Positions 27,458-35,071 of a stretch of 64,000 bases of DNA are shown piece by piece; the stretch's first letter is position 1; the number at the start of each line of letters is the position of its first letter. A program made the translations under genes and the position numbers. The notes beneath the pieces are model-generated. The model saw only the letters and a program-made list of their open reading frames with translations, was not told the origin of the DNA and did no database searches. This stretch comes from Myxococcus landrumus (GTDB lineage Bacteria > Myxococcota > Myxococcia > Myxococcales > Myxococcaceae): contig NZ_CP071091.1 of NCBI RefSeq assembly GCF_017301635.1, positions 8,920,501 through 8,984,500 on the forward strand, written 5' to 3'.

Positions 27458-27479
27458 CGGGGAGTGGGGGGGAGCCGCC

Positions 27480-28062
27480 GGCGCCTGGTGGTCGGGGTGG
27501 TTGAGAGGGACTCGCTGGGGTGGGGAGCGAGGGGCGCCGGTGGTGCTTGGTGGTGGAGGTGGACTCGCGGCGGCGTGGTGGTTGGGGGGCGGCGCCTGGT
27601 GATGGGGATGGATGGTGATGGGGGACTCGCTGAGGTTGGGAGCGAGGGGCGCCGGTGGTGCTGGGGGGACGTGGATTCGCGGGGGCTGTCGGCGCCTGGT
27701 GATGGGGATGGATGGTGATGGGGGACTCGCTGAGGTTGGGAGCGAGGGGCGCCGGTGGTGCTGGGGGGACGTGGATTCGCGGGGGGCTGTTGGCGCCTGG
27801 TGATGGGGATGGTGGTGGAGGACTCGCTGGGGTTGGGAGCGAGGGGCGCCGGTGGTGCTGGGGGGCCGTGGATTCGCGGGGGCTGTCGGCGCCTGGTGAT
27901 GGGGATGGTGGTGGAGGACTCGCTGAGGTTGGGAGCGAGGGGCGCCAGTGGTGCTGGGGGGACGTGGATTCGCGGGGGGCCGTCGGCGCCCGGTGATGGG
28001 GAAGGTGGTGGAGGACTCGCTGCGGTTGAGGGGCGAGGGGCGTCGATGGTGCTCGGAGGTCG
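27480..28062. repeat. G-rich minisatellite, ~97-100-bp unit, about six copies
   Basis: The marker ACTCGCTG recurs at 27510, 27625, 27725, 27822, 27918 and 28015, i.e. spacings of 115, 100, 97, 96 and 97. The unit contains GGGAGCGAGGGGCGCC, GGTGGTGCTGGGGG and GGCGCCTGGTGATGGGGAT blocks. The first and last copies are degenerate. Spacing is not a multiple of three overall, so the Gly/Arg-rich open frames across it are not a protein. The plus strand is rich in GGG/GGGG runs and could form G-quadruplexes. It lies directly after the chaperone gene. Confidence 0.9.
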
Positions 28063-28362
28063 CGCCCCGTGCAGAGGTCAGGGACTGCGAGTCCGCGGCG
28101 TGTCAGCCGTGCTTGCTAGTGGGGACAGCGCAGGAGGACTCGCGGCACCAGGAAGGGGGCCGTCAGTTGGCGGCAGGGGAGGCGTCAGCGGCGCCGGGGC
28201 GTGGCGACAACGTTGAGGACGTACTCCCGGCCGGGGTCGCTGGGAAATGCAGGAAACGCCGCCGGATCTCGGGGGAGTGTCTCGGTGGCGGGCTGTCGGC
28301 GGGTGGGCTCAGGTGAAAGGGGAAGGGAGAGGTGGAGCCCACCTGTCGGCCGCTTTTTTGAT
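28063..28362. other. Non-coding stretch between minisatellite and M48 gene
   Basis: About 300 bp of GC-rich DNA with no convincing gene. Degraded pieces of the minisatellite unit (GAGGACTCGC near 28135) appear at the left end. The right end carries the terminator-like hairpin described separately. No promoter is needed here for the M48 gene, whose 5' end is on the other side. Confidence 0.6.
28302..28359 (+). terminator. Intrinsic-terminator-like hairpin with T6
   Basis: GGTGGGCTC (28302-28310) pairs perfectly with GAGCCCACC (28335-28343); a second short stem AGGTGG/CCACCT overlaps it. Six T residues follow at 28354-28359. The T run is 10 nt from the stem, longer than ideal. It would stop plus-strand transcription coming from the HrpF-like/chaperone genes through the minisatellite before it enters the M48 gene antisense. 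Confidence 0.45.
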
Positions 28363-29556
28363 TCAGGGTGTCGGCAAGTTCGCGAGCCGTTCCGCGATGG
28401 GCGGATGGCTCATGCCCTTGAGGACAACCCATCGGGGCGGCTCCGGGTCCATCTTGTTGACCCGCGCGGCCTTCACGAGCATCCGGCGGAACGCATCGGT
28501 GTCGTGAGTCAGTTGCAATCCGAAGCGGTCTGCTTCGCGCTCACGCTCGCGCGAGAACGTCCCGGCGATGGGCCCGCCCACGAGCGAGACGACGAACAGG
28601 ATGAGGGACAGCAGAGGCAAGGTCCGGATGTCCGCGAAGCGCGTGGTCCCGAACCAGCCCCGTGCGGAGGCTCTGCGCAAGAGCCGGTCGATGGCGAAGA
28701 GCAGCGCCACCAGCGCAAGCGAGGACGCGATGCGGCCGGGCCACTTGGGCTCGTGGATGTGGCCCGCTTCATGGGCCACGGCGGCAAGCACCTCTTCCTC
28801 ACTGAGCTCCTGGATGATGACGTCGTTCAGCACGATGGTGCGCGTGGGGCCCTGGCCCGCGAAGTACGCCTGGAGCCTGCGCGACGCGACGGAGGTCTTC
28901 TCGACGAGCACGTCGGAGAAGGGGATGTCCGCCTGGGTCATCAGCTCCGTGATGCGCGTGCGCAGCGTTCCCGGCGGTAGCGGCTGTTGCTCGAAGTAGA
29001 GCCGGCTCCGGTACGGGTCCAGCGCGGCGGAGACGAGCATCAGCATCGCGACGGGCACACCCAGAACCCACCACCAGTGACGCGTACGGCGAGCCAGCCC
29101 GTACATGCCAATCACGAGCGCGGCGATGGCGAACGCCCCCATCAAGTGGCCCTTGAACAGGTCCCACGCGAAGGCGGCTGGCGTGTAGTTGGACATGCCG
29201 TGCCGGTGTTCCAACGTGTACGCGAACCAGATATCCACCGGTGCGTAGATGAGCTTGACGAACAGGTCTGTCATCAACGCGAAGATGACAGCCGCGCCCC
29301 AGCCCGGTTCGCCCCACAGCCGGTCCATGGCCTGGAAGAAGGCTCGGCTGACGGGGGCGGTGCGAAGGAAGCCCAGCCCGCGCTCCAGTCCTCCGGCGGC
29401 CGACGTGGCCATGTGGAAGAAGGGCCGGACGAGCACGCCCAGCAACAGGGCCAGCAGGAGCATCTTCGCGAAGGGGTCCACCGCCGCGCGGACGTAGTAC
29501 GGCAGGTGGTACGCGTGAATCTCCGCCAGCTGCTCGGGCGTGAAGAGGGGCTCCAT
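28363..29556 (-). CDS. M48-family (Ste24-like) membrane zinc metalloprotease
   Basis: About 397 residues with several transmembrane segments before and after the active site, as in CAAX protease 1/Ste24 (KMLLLALLLGVLVRPFF, MGAFAIAALVIGMYGLA, LPLLSLILFVVSLVGGP). The zinc site is HEAGH at 262-266, with the downstream EREREADRFG providing the Glu/Asp. Its region YTLEHRHGMSNYTPAAF is the conserved Ste24 RHG(M)SN motif. Such bacterial proteins act in membrane quality control or process exported proteins. Start ATG 29556. Not obviously co-transcribed with the TPR lipoprotein 61 bp upstream, though that is possible. Confidence 0.92.
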   Translation of the reverse strand: MEPLFTPEQLAEIHAYHLPYYVRAAVDPFAKMLLLALLLGVLVRPFFHMATSAAGGLERGLGFLRTAPVSRAFFQAMDRLWGEPGWGAAVIFALMTDLFVKLIYAPVDIWFAYTLEHRHGMSNYTPAAFAWDLFKGHLMGAFAIAALVIGMYGLARRTRHWWWVLGVPVAMLMLVSAALDPYRSRLYFEQQPLPPGTLRTRITELMTQADIPFSDVLVEKTSVASRRLQAYFAGQGPTRTIVLNDVIIQELSEEEVLAAVAHEAGHIHEPKWPGRIASSLALVALLFAIDRLLRRASARGWFGTTRFADIRTLPLLSLILFVVSLVGGPIAGTFSREREREADRFGLQLTHDTDAFRRMLVKAARVNKMDPEPPRWVVLKGMSHPPIAERLANLPTP

Positions 29557-29617
29557 GAGGAAGCCCCAGGCTACGCCGCGAAGCCCCTGGCTGCCCAGTC
29601 AGCCACGGGCCTCGGGC

Positions 29618-30766
29618 TCAGGAGTGAGGGTCATCCTCGGTGGCGGGTGGGGCGGGCACGGGCTCGCCCTCCGCGTCGGCCAGGAGCAGCGCCTTCACCT
29701 TGGCGAGGCTCTCTCTCGTGCGGTCCACGAAGGTGCTCTGCGAGCCGATGCGCTCGGCCGTCTCCAGGGTGCGCTCGTAGATGTTGATGGACTTGGTGAG
29801 CAGCACCCGAATCTTCTTGCGCAGCTCCTGCCGGTAGACGACGGCCTCCTCGGCGTTGAGCTCCGCGGGCGCGGGCGAGTTCACCATCCTCGCATAGAGG
29901 TCCTCATAGAGCGCCCCAATCTGCGAGCCCGCGGCCGTGGCCCAGTAGCCGTTGCCCACGCGGATGGAGCGCAGATAGTGCCCCTGCGCGGACAGCAGCA
30001 GCTCCGCCTTGTAGTTGAGGTCCTCGGCGAGCTTGTCGGCGCCCTTGGCCGGGTCCAATTGCACGTTCTCGTAGTGCATCCGGTACAGCTCCCCCACGAA
30101 GAAGTGCGCCTGCGCGGGGAAGTAGTCGTCCACCTCGTCCTTGTCCGTGAGGGACTCGTACGCGGAGATGGCCTTGCGCAGCGTGGCCTCCGAGGCATCG
30201 GGGCGGCCCGCCTCCAGCTCGCAGATGCCCTGCTGCACCCGCGCCTCGATGCGACGGTTGAGGGGAAGGTCCTGGCGCTCGGCCAGGGTGGTCAGCAGCG
30301 AGATTGCCTCGTCGTAGCGCTCCAGGTGGTACTGCGTCTCCGCCACGCGGAACGCCGCGTCCAGGGCGTCACCTTGGCCCTTGGCCGCGTCCGCCAGCTC
30401 GGAGAAGCGGTGCCAGGCCTCCTCCCACTCCTTGAGCCGTTGATGGGCCAGTCCGGCGTTGTAGAGCGCCTGCCGCCGGTGCTGACTGTTGGGATGGAAG
30501 TCCGCCAGCCGCCCGAAGTAGCGCGCGGCCTGCTTGAAGTCGTTGGCGGCGAAGGCCGACGTCCCCTCGGCGAAGAGCTCCTCGTCGTTGAGCTTGTCCA
30601 GCTCCAGGTCCGCCGTCACCGTCACCGCGTCGAACTGGATCTCCTGCGTCACGGGCGGAGTCGCCGAATCCGGCCCCGCAACGGCGCCTGTCGTCCGACA
30701 CCCGGCGACGCCAAGTCCCAACACCGCCAGCCACCACCATCGGCTCACCGACATGTAGTTCCGCAT
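29618..30766 (-). CDS. TPR-repeat outer-membrane lipoprotein of unknown function
   Basis: About 382 residues. The signal MRNYMSVSRWWWLAVLGLGVAGC ends in a lipobox (VAGC). The remainder is alpha-helical with several TPR-like units, e.g. FAEGTSAFAANDFKQAARYF, RRQALYNAGLAHQRLKEWEE and RVAETQYHLERYDEAISLL. It resembles TPR lipoproteins that scaffold envelope complexes, but no specific family is recognised. ATG 30766 has GGAG just upstream; ATG 30754 is an in-frame alternative. It follows the two ArsA-like genes on the same strand after a 152-bp gap. Confidence 0.75.
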   Translation of the reverse strand: MRNYMSVSRWWWLAVLGLGVAGCRTTGAVAGPDSATPPVTQEIQFDAVTVTADLELDKLNDEELFAEGTSAFAANDFKQAARYFGRLADFHPNSQHRRQALYNAGLAHQRLKEWEEAWHRFSELADAAKGQGDALDAAFRVAETQYHLERYDEAISLLTTLAERQDLPLNRRIEARVQQGICELEAGRPDASEATLRKAISAYESLTDKDEVDDYFPAQAHFFVGELYRMHYENVQLDPAKGADKLAEDLNYKAELLLSAQGHYLRSIRVGNGYWATAAGSQIGALYEDLYARMVNSPAPAELNAEEAVVYRQELRKKIRVLLTKSINIYERTLETAERIGSQSTFVDRTRESLAKVKALLLADAEGEPVPAPPATEDDPHS

Positions 30767-30918
30767 GTTCTCCGCCACGGAATGCGCCCTCCTGGATTTG
30801 CAACCTCCGGACAATGGGCTGCCCCTCGGAGTTCCCATCGCCTGGATGGGTGGGCCCAATTTAGTCCGTCCCCCGTCCCGGCGCTGCCCTGGCTGGCCAC
30901 CTGCCGGACGGGCCTGAC

Positions 30919-32031
30919 TCAGAAGGCGTCATCCCCCAGGAGGAAGCGGCCCGTCTGCCACAGGCTGGTGATGTCGTGCACATCCAGGCCGAAGCGCGGC
31001 ACCTGGATGAGCGGGATGCCGGGGCACGCGGCCTGGAGCTGGGCGATGCCGCGCCGGTCCTGCTCGGCGAGAATCTGCAGCTCGCGCAGTGTCTCCTCCA
31101 CCTTCGCGCGGCGGTTGGGCGTCAGGGTGGACGCGGCCTGCCACATGGCCTCGGTGGGCAGGGGGTGGACGCGGTTGACGACCAGCGCCACCACCTCCAT
31201 GCGGTGCTGCCTCAACAAGGTGTTGAAGTGGATGGCCTCATCCATGCGCTCGGAGTGGGGACTGGTCACCAGGACGAAGCCCGTGGTGGTGTCCTCCAGC
31301 AGCGCCCGCACGCCGCGAGCCCGCTCGCGGAATCCCTCGTTCATGCCCGACAGCGAGAGCATGAAGCTGGAGAGCTCCTGGAGCATCTCCGTGCCCGTGA
31401 ACTTGGACAGCGCGCGCAGCACGTAGCCGCTGCGGTTGAACAGCGACAGGCCGAACTTGCCCGCCTTCAGCGCCGGGGCCAGGAGCCACTTCGCCGCCTC
31501 GTTGTCCAGGAAGTCCAGCACGCGGTTGGGCGCGTCCAGGAAGTCCAGCGCGTGCGCGGTGGGAGGCGTGTCCAGCACCACGAGCTCGTACTGGCCCTTG
31601 CGGCGCAGCTCCCACACCTTCTCCATGGCGATGTACTCCTGGCTGCCAGCCAGGGCCGTGGAGAGGGACTGATAGAAGCGGTTGGCGAGAATCTTCTCGC
31701 GCTGCTCGGGCGGAGCGACGCGGGTGATGAGGTCATCCCACGTCTGCTTCATGTCCAGCATCATCGCGTGGAGGCTCGCGCGGGCCGTCACGCCCAGCGG
31801 CTCCAGCGCGGAGGCGGGCACGCGCGTCTCCGCGTTGCCCAGCGCGGACAGTCCCAGCGAGTTCGCCAGACGCTTCGCCGGGTCGATGGTGCACACCAGG
31901 CTGGAGCGGCCATCCACCGCCGCGCGCAGCGCCAGCGTGGCGGCCACCGTCGTCTTGCCCACGCCGCCGGAGCCAACGCAGATGAGGACGCGCTTCTTGG
32001 CGAGCGCGGGACCCAAGGCCGTGGTGCTCAC
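30919..32031 (-). CDS. ArsA/Get3-like ATPase, subunit with GSGG-type P-loop
   Basis: About 370 residues. P-loop GSGGVGKTT at 20-28: the Lys that defines the ArsA/Get3/MinD deviant Walker A (GKGGxGK) is Ser here, while the second Lys is intact. CTIDPAKRLANSLG is the switch/A-loop region, and LVVLDTPPTAHALDFLDAPN is the Walker-B/switch II block of ArsA proteins. GTG 32031 overlaps the stop of the second ArsA gene by 4 bp (GTGA), so the two are translationally coupled. The arrangement resembles the paired actinobacterial ArsA-like ATPases (Rv3679/Rv3680 type), which form heterodimers; arsenite transport is not implied. Confidence 0.88.
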   Translation of the reverse strand: MSTTALGPALAKKRVLICVGSGGVGKTTVAATLALRAAVDGRSSLVCTIDPAKRLANSLGLSALGNAETRVPASALEPLGVTARASLHAMMLDMKQTWDDLITRVAPPEQREKILANRFYQSLSTALAGSQEYIAMEKVWELRRKGQYELVVLDTPPTAHALDFLDAPNRVLDFLDNEAAKWLLAPALKAGKFGLSLFNRSGYVLRALSKFTGTEMLQELSSFMLSLSGMNEGFRERARGVRALLEDTTTGFVLVTSPHSERMDEAIHFNTLLRQHRMEVVALVVNRVHPLPTEAMWQAASTLTPNRRAKVEETLRELQILAEQDRRGIAQLQAACPGIPLIQVPRFGLDVHDITSLWQTGRFLLGDDAF

Positions 32032-32942
32032 CGCTCCCCCATCACCAGTGCTTCGAGGTGGCCCATGACCTGCTCAATCGCCTCGCGCCCGAAGGCGGGA
32101 AGGAACAACCGGGGGACGTTGAAGACGGGCACGTGAAGGTTCCGCTCCAGCTTGGTGCCGGCGAGGACGCCCAGCGCCGCGCGGTCATGGTGCGCCTTCG
32201 CCACGGCGTACAGGTCCGGCTGGTCCGCCAGCGCCTCCAGGTCCGCCTCCGTGAAGCGCTCGGAGATGGACTGGTTGAGCACCGCCGCGTGCGTGCGGAT
32301 GTGCACCTTGTCCTTGAGCGCCGCGTGCAGCTCCAGCGCCTCGTTCACCGGCATCTCCTCCGGCAGCGCCACCAGCACCGCCGCCGTCACGGAGGGGTTC
32401 ACCAGCAAGTCCCGCATCTTCTGCGCCTCGCGGGACATGGGGCCCGGGGGCACCGTCTGCACCAGCACCTGCGGCACGCTGAGGAAGGAGATGGCATGTC
32501 CCGTGGCCGGCGCGTCCAACACGATGGTGTCGAAGCGAGGCCGCCCGTCCGGGAGCGTCTCCTGCAGGTGGTACATGATTTTTCCCAGCAGGACGAGCTC
32601 CTGGAGGGACGGCACGAAGCGCAGGAAGTAGCGCACCAGCCGGTTCTCGAAGACCGTTTTGTAGAGGGTCTCGAAGCGCAGGACCATGAGGCCGTACTCG
32701 CGCATGGCCTCCTGGGGGCGCACGTCCACCGCCCAGAGGTTCTCCTCCAGGAGCGAGACTTCCGGGCCGGCGGCGGGGTGGCCCAGGAAGCGGCTGACGC
32801 GCTCCTGGGTGTTCACCTCGCACACCAGCGTCCTGCGTCCCGCACGCGCTGAGCGCAGAGCGAGGGCCGCGGAGACCGTGCTCTTACCCACGCCGCCCTT
32901 ACCGGAGACGACCCACAACCGCTTGTCCAGAAGCCCTGCCAT
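32028..32942 (-). CDS. ArsA/Get3-like ATPase, subunit with canonical signature lysine
   Basis: About 304 residues. P-loop GKGGVGKST at 14-22 has both lysines of the ArsA/Get3 class. LVCEVNTQERVSRFLG and TIVLDAPATGHAISFL are the matching switch regions. The substrate-binding helical part is short and methionine-poor, so tail-anchor targeting as in Get3 is uncertain. ATG 32942 fits the family N-terminus (MAGLLDKRLWVVSGKGG); the SD is weak. It is upstream of and coupled to the GSGG-type subunit, pointing to a heterodimer. Divergent from the coiled-coil/ParA genes. Confidence 0.88.
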   Translation of the reverse strand: MAGLLDKRLWVVSGKGGVGKSTVSAALALRSARAGRRTLVCEVNTQERVSRFLGHPAAGPEVSLLEENLWAVDVRPQEAMREYGLMVLRFETLYKTVFENRLVRYFLRFVPSLQELVLLGKIMYHLQETLPDGRPRFDTIVLDAPATGHAISFLSVPQVLVQTVPPGPMSREAQKMRDLLVNPSVTAAVLVALPEEMPVNEALELHAALKDKVHIRTHAAVLNQSISERFTEADLEALADQPDLYAVAKAHHDRAALGVLAGTKLERNLHVPVFNVPRLFLPAFGREAIEQVMGHLEALVMGER

Positions 32943-33012
32943 AAGCGAGCGTTGAACCGTAGGAATCGTATCTCCAGGAGTCAACGCGTTTGGCCCGAGC
33001 CTGTTGCCCTGC

Positions 33013-33042
33013 TTGACACGTCGCGTTGCCCCCTCGCAGAGT
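33013..33042 (+). promoter_or_regulatory. Sigma-A-type promoter candidate
   Basis: A perfect -35 TTGACA at 33013-33018 is followed after 18 nt by CAGAGT (33037-33042), which keeps the key A2, A4 and T6 of a -10 box. It would start a transcript about 60 nt before the ATG at 33107. Weak -10 boxes with good -35 boxes are usual in high-GC myxobacteria. The assignment is by eye. Confidence 0.42.
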
Positions 33043-33106
33043 GCGGCGTCTTTTTCCCGACGTGCCGACACCCGAGAATGGCTGGTCGGCCGAGGCCCAG
33101 GTTCCC

Positions 33107-33415
33107 ATGCTCAAGAACAACCCGGTGATGAAGAAGCTCGTGGAGACGGGCGAGGAGCGCGTCGGCAAGCTGGCGCAGCAGCTCCTGTCGAACGAGAAGT
33201 TCGTGTCGGCGGTGCAGTCGCTGGTGTCGGGCTCGCTGGCGGCGAAGGGGACGCTGGACAGCGCCCTGCGCTCGGCCCTGTCGGCGATGAACCTGCCGTC
33301 CACCGCGGACGTGGAGCAGCTCCGCTCGAAGGTGGATGACCTGGAGCGGTTGCTTGCGTCCGTGGAGAGCAAGGTGGACGCGCTGGTGTCGCAGAAGTCG
33401 CCCCCGAAGAAGTAG
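33107..33415 (+). CDS. Small phasin-like coiled-coil protein
   Basis: About 102 residues. A helical N-terminus (MKKLVETGEERVGKLAQQLL) is followed by VQSLVSGSLAAKGTLDSALR and a heptad coiled coil (VEQLRSKVDDLERLLASVES, continuing to about residue 95). The design resembles phasin/PhaF-like proteins of polyhydroxyalkanoate granules, an idea helped by the PhaR-like gene 1 kb away, but no PHA synthase is present here. Start ATG 33107. It lies 24 bp upstream of the ParA gene, so the pair is probably an operon. Confidence 0.65.
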   Translation: MLKNNPVMKKLVETGEERVGKLAQQLLSNEKFVSAVQSLVSGSLAAKGTLDSALRSALSAMNLPSTADVEQLRSKVDDLERLLASVESKVDALVSQKSPPKK

Positions 33416-33439
33416 GCCGGCGGCCGGGAGCACGGGGCC

Positions 33440-34243
33440 ATGCGGCGCATCGCCTTCATCAACGAGAAGGGCGGCACCTGCAAGACGACGCTGGCGGTCA
33501 ACACCGCGGCGTGGCTGGCCAGGGAGCGCGGCCTGCGCGTGCTGCTGGTGGACCTGGACACCCAGGGACACGCCAGCAAGGCGCTGGGGCTGGACGTCCG
33601 CACGTTGCCTCGCAACGTCTTCCACCTGCTGACCGATGACGCCGTTCGCCTGGCGGACGTGGTGCGTCCGTCCGCCGTGCCGGGCCTGGACGTGTTGCCC
33701 TCGTACAAGGAGATGGCGGACTTCCCCGTCGTGGTGGCGGCGGATGCGCGCAGGTCTCACCGTCTGGCGGACCGGTTGGAGGCGGCGAAGGAGGCGGGCT
33801 ACGACGCCGTCGTGTTCGACTCGCCGCCATCCATGGGGCTCACCACGCGCAACATCCTGGTGGCCGCGACGGAGGTGGTGGTGCCCGTGGCGCTGACGTA
33901 CCTGGCGTTGGATGGCTGCGCCGAGGTGGCGGACACGGTGCGGCAGGTGGGCGAGGCCGAAGGGCGTCCGGACCTGGGCGTCACCAAGGTGGTGCCCACG
34001 CTCTACCGGAAGACGGCGCTGGCCACGGCGATTCTGGAGCGGCTCAAGGCGTACTTCCCCGGCTCACTGGCCGCCACGCCCCTGGGCTACGACGTCAAGG
34101 TGGACGAGGCGCAGAGCCACGGGAAGACCATCTTCGAGTACGCACCCCGCAGCAGGGGGGCCCAGATGTTGGCCGCCATCGCCGCGGAGATTCACGGCGG
34201 GCCCGCTCCCCGGATGCGGAAGCGGGCGTCGCGCGTGGAGTAG
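33440..34243 (+). CDS. ParA/Soj-family ATPase with unusual Walker A
   Basis: About 267 residues. MRRIAFINEKGGTCKTTLA carries a ParA-type deviant Walker A in which the usual VG is TC (KGGTCKTT, residues 10-17). LLVDLDTQGHASKAL (A' motif) and AVVFDSPPSMGLTTRNIL (Walker B) are normal. The family forms ATP-dependent dimers on DNA and positions plasmids, chromosomes or protein clusters. No ParB gene follows. Its neighbours are a coiled-coil protein and a PhaR-like regulator, so it may position granules or an envelope machine rather than DNA (inference). Start ATG 33440. Confidence 0.9.
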   Translation: MRRIAFINEKGGTCKTTLAVNTAAWLARERGLRVLLVDLDTQGHASKALGLDVRTLPRNVFHLLTDDAVRLADVVRPSAVPGLDVLPSYKEMADFPVVVAADARRSHRLADRLEAAKEAGYDAVVFDSPPSMGLTTRNILVAATEVVVPVALTYLALDGCAEVADTVRQVGEAEGRPDLGVTKVVPTLYRKTALATAILERLKAYFPGSLAATPLGYDVKVDEAQSHGKTIFEYAPRSRGAQMLAAIAAEIHGGPAPRMRKRASRVE

Positions 34244-34249
34244 CGGCGG

Positions 34250-34906
34250 CTACTCCTTCTTCTGCTGCTCCATCTGCTCGAGCTTCTTCTCCAGCTCCTC
34301 CAGCCGCTGGTTGAGCGACTGCATGTCGCGGCCCAGTGCGGGGAGGTTGCCGGTGAGGTTCTCGACGACATGCTTCACGCGCTCGTCAATCTTGCGCTGC
34401 CAGTCCTCGAATGCGCGCTGGCTGGCCTTGAGCAGGTCGGCGGGGGACAGGCCTCCCGCGTTGGCGGCGTCGGTGGCCTGCTGCTGGGGAGGCTCCTCGG
34501 CGGACTCGGGGGTTGCGGGCTTGGCGGCGTCCTCGCGGCGCAGGAGCTTGTCGAGCCGGGATTCGGCCTCCTCGCGGATGGAGGCGACGCGCGGCGTGAC
34601 TTCCTTCTGGATGAAGCCCGAGATGGACTCGCCGGGGTGGCGGATGATTTCCCGCAGCACGGACAGCGGCATCTGGTTCTTCTTCTTCTCCTCCTCGAAG
34701 ATGATTTGCGCGAGGGTGACGGAGGTCAGGTCCTCTTTCGTGCGGTTGTCGACAATCCGCACCTCGGTTCCCTCCTTGATCATCGCGGCGATTTCATCGA
34801 GGGTGACGTACCGGCTCTCGACAGTGTCGTAGAGCTTCCGGTTCGTGTACCGCTTGATGATCTTCGGCTCCTTGCTCGGAGCGCCTGCTTGCTCGGCCTC
34901 GCTCAT
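34250..34906 (-). CDS. PhaR-like polyhydroxyalkanoate synthesis regulator
   Basis: About 218 residues. The N-terminal domain IIKRYTNRKLYDTVESRYVT, followed by LDEIAAMIKEGTEVRIVDN, is the PHA accumulation regulator DNA-binding domain. The rest is helical, with a second region LLKASQRAFEDWQRKIDERV and a C-terminal coiled coil (MQSLNQRLEELEKKLEQMEQ). Classic PhaR binds PHA and represses phasin genes. GGAGAG lies 6 nt before ATG 34906. It is convergent with the ParA gene (6 bp apart) and divergent from the zinc-ribbon gene. Confidence 0.88.
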   Translation of the reverse strand: MSEAEQAGAPSKEPKIIKRYTNRKLYDTVESRYVTLDEIAAMIKEGTEVRIVDNRTKEDLTSVTLAQIIFEEEKKKNQMPLSVLREIIRHPGESISGFIQKEVTPRVASIREEAESRLDKLLRREDAAKPATPESAEEPPQQQATDAANAGGLSPADLLKASQRAFEDWQRKIDERVKHVVENLTGNLPALGRDMQSLNQRLEELEKKLEQMEQQKKE

Positions 34907-35042
34907 CGGTCTCTCCGCCCCTTTTGGGCTCGACTCCAAGCCAGCTTCCATGCCTGTGTCTTGCAGGGGCGAACCTCGTACCATTGGGGTTGGAGGCGAG
35001 CAAGCAGAGTGAACCCGGCTCGCCGTACCTGCCTGGTGGCCC

Positions 35043-35048
35043 TATACT
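35043..35048 (+). promoter_or_regulatory. -10-like TATACT box upstream of the zinc-ribbon gene
   Basis: TATACT matches the -10 consensus at five of six positions, about 24 bp before ATG 35072 in otherwise GC-rich DNA. No good -35 is seen 17 nt upstream, so an activator or alternative sigma may be needed. Confidence 0.3.
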
Positions 35049-35071
35049 CACCTTCGCCCCAGGCCTGCTGA

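Noticed and set aside
27464-28316. Gly/Arg/Trp-rich open frames through the G-rich repeats
   Set aside because: The repeat period is not a multiple of three, several frames are open at once, and the peptides differ from copy to copy.
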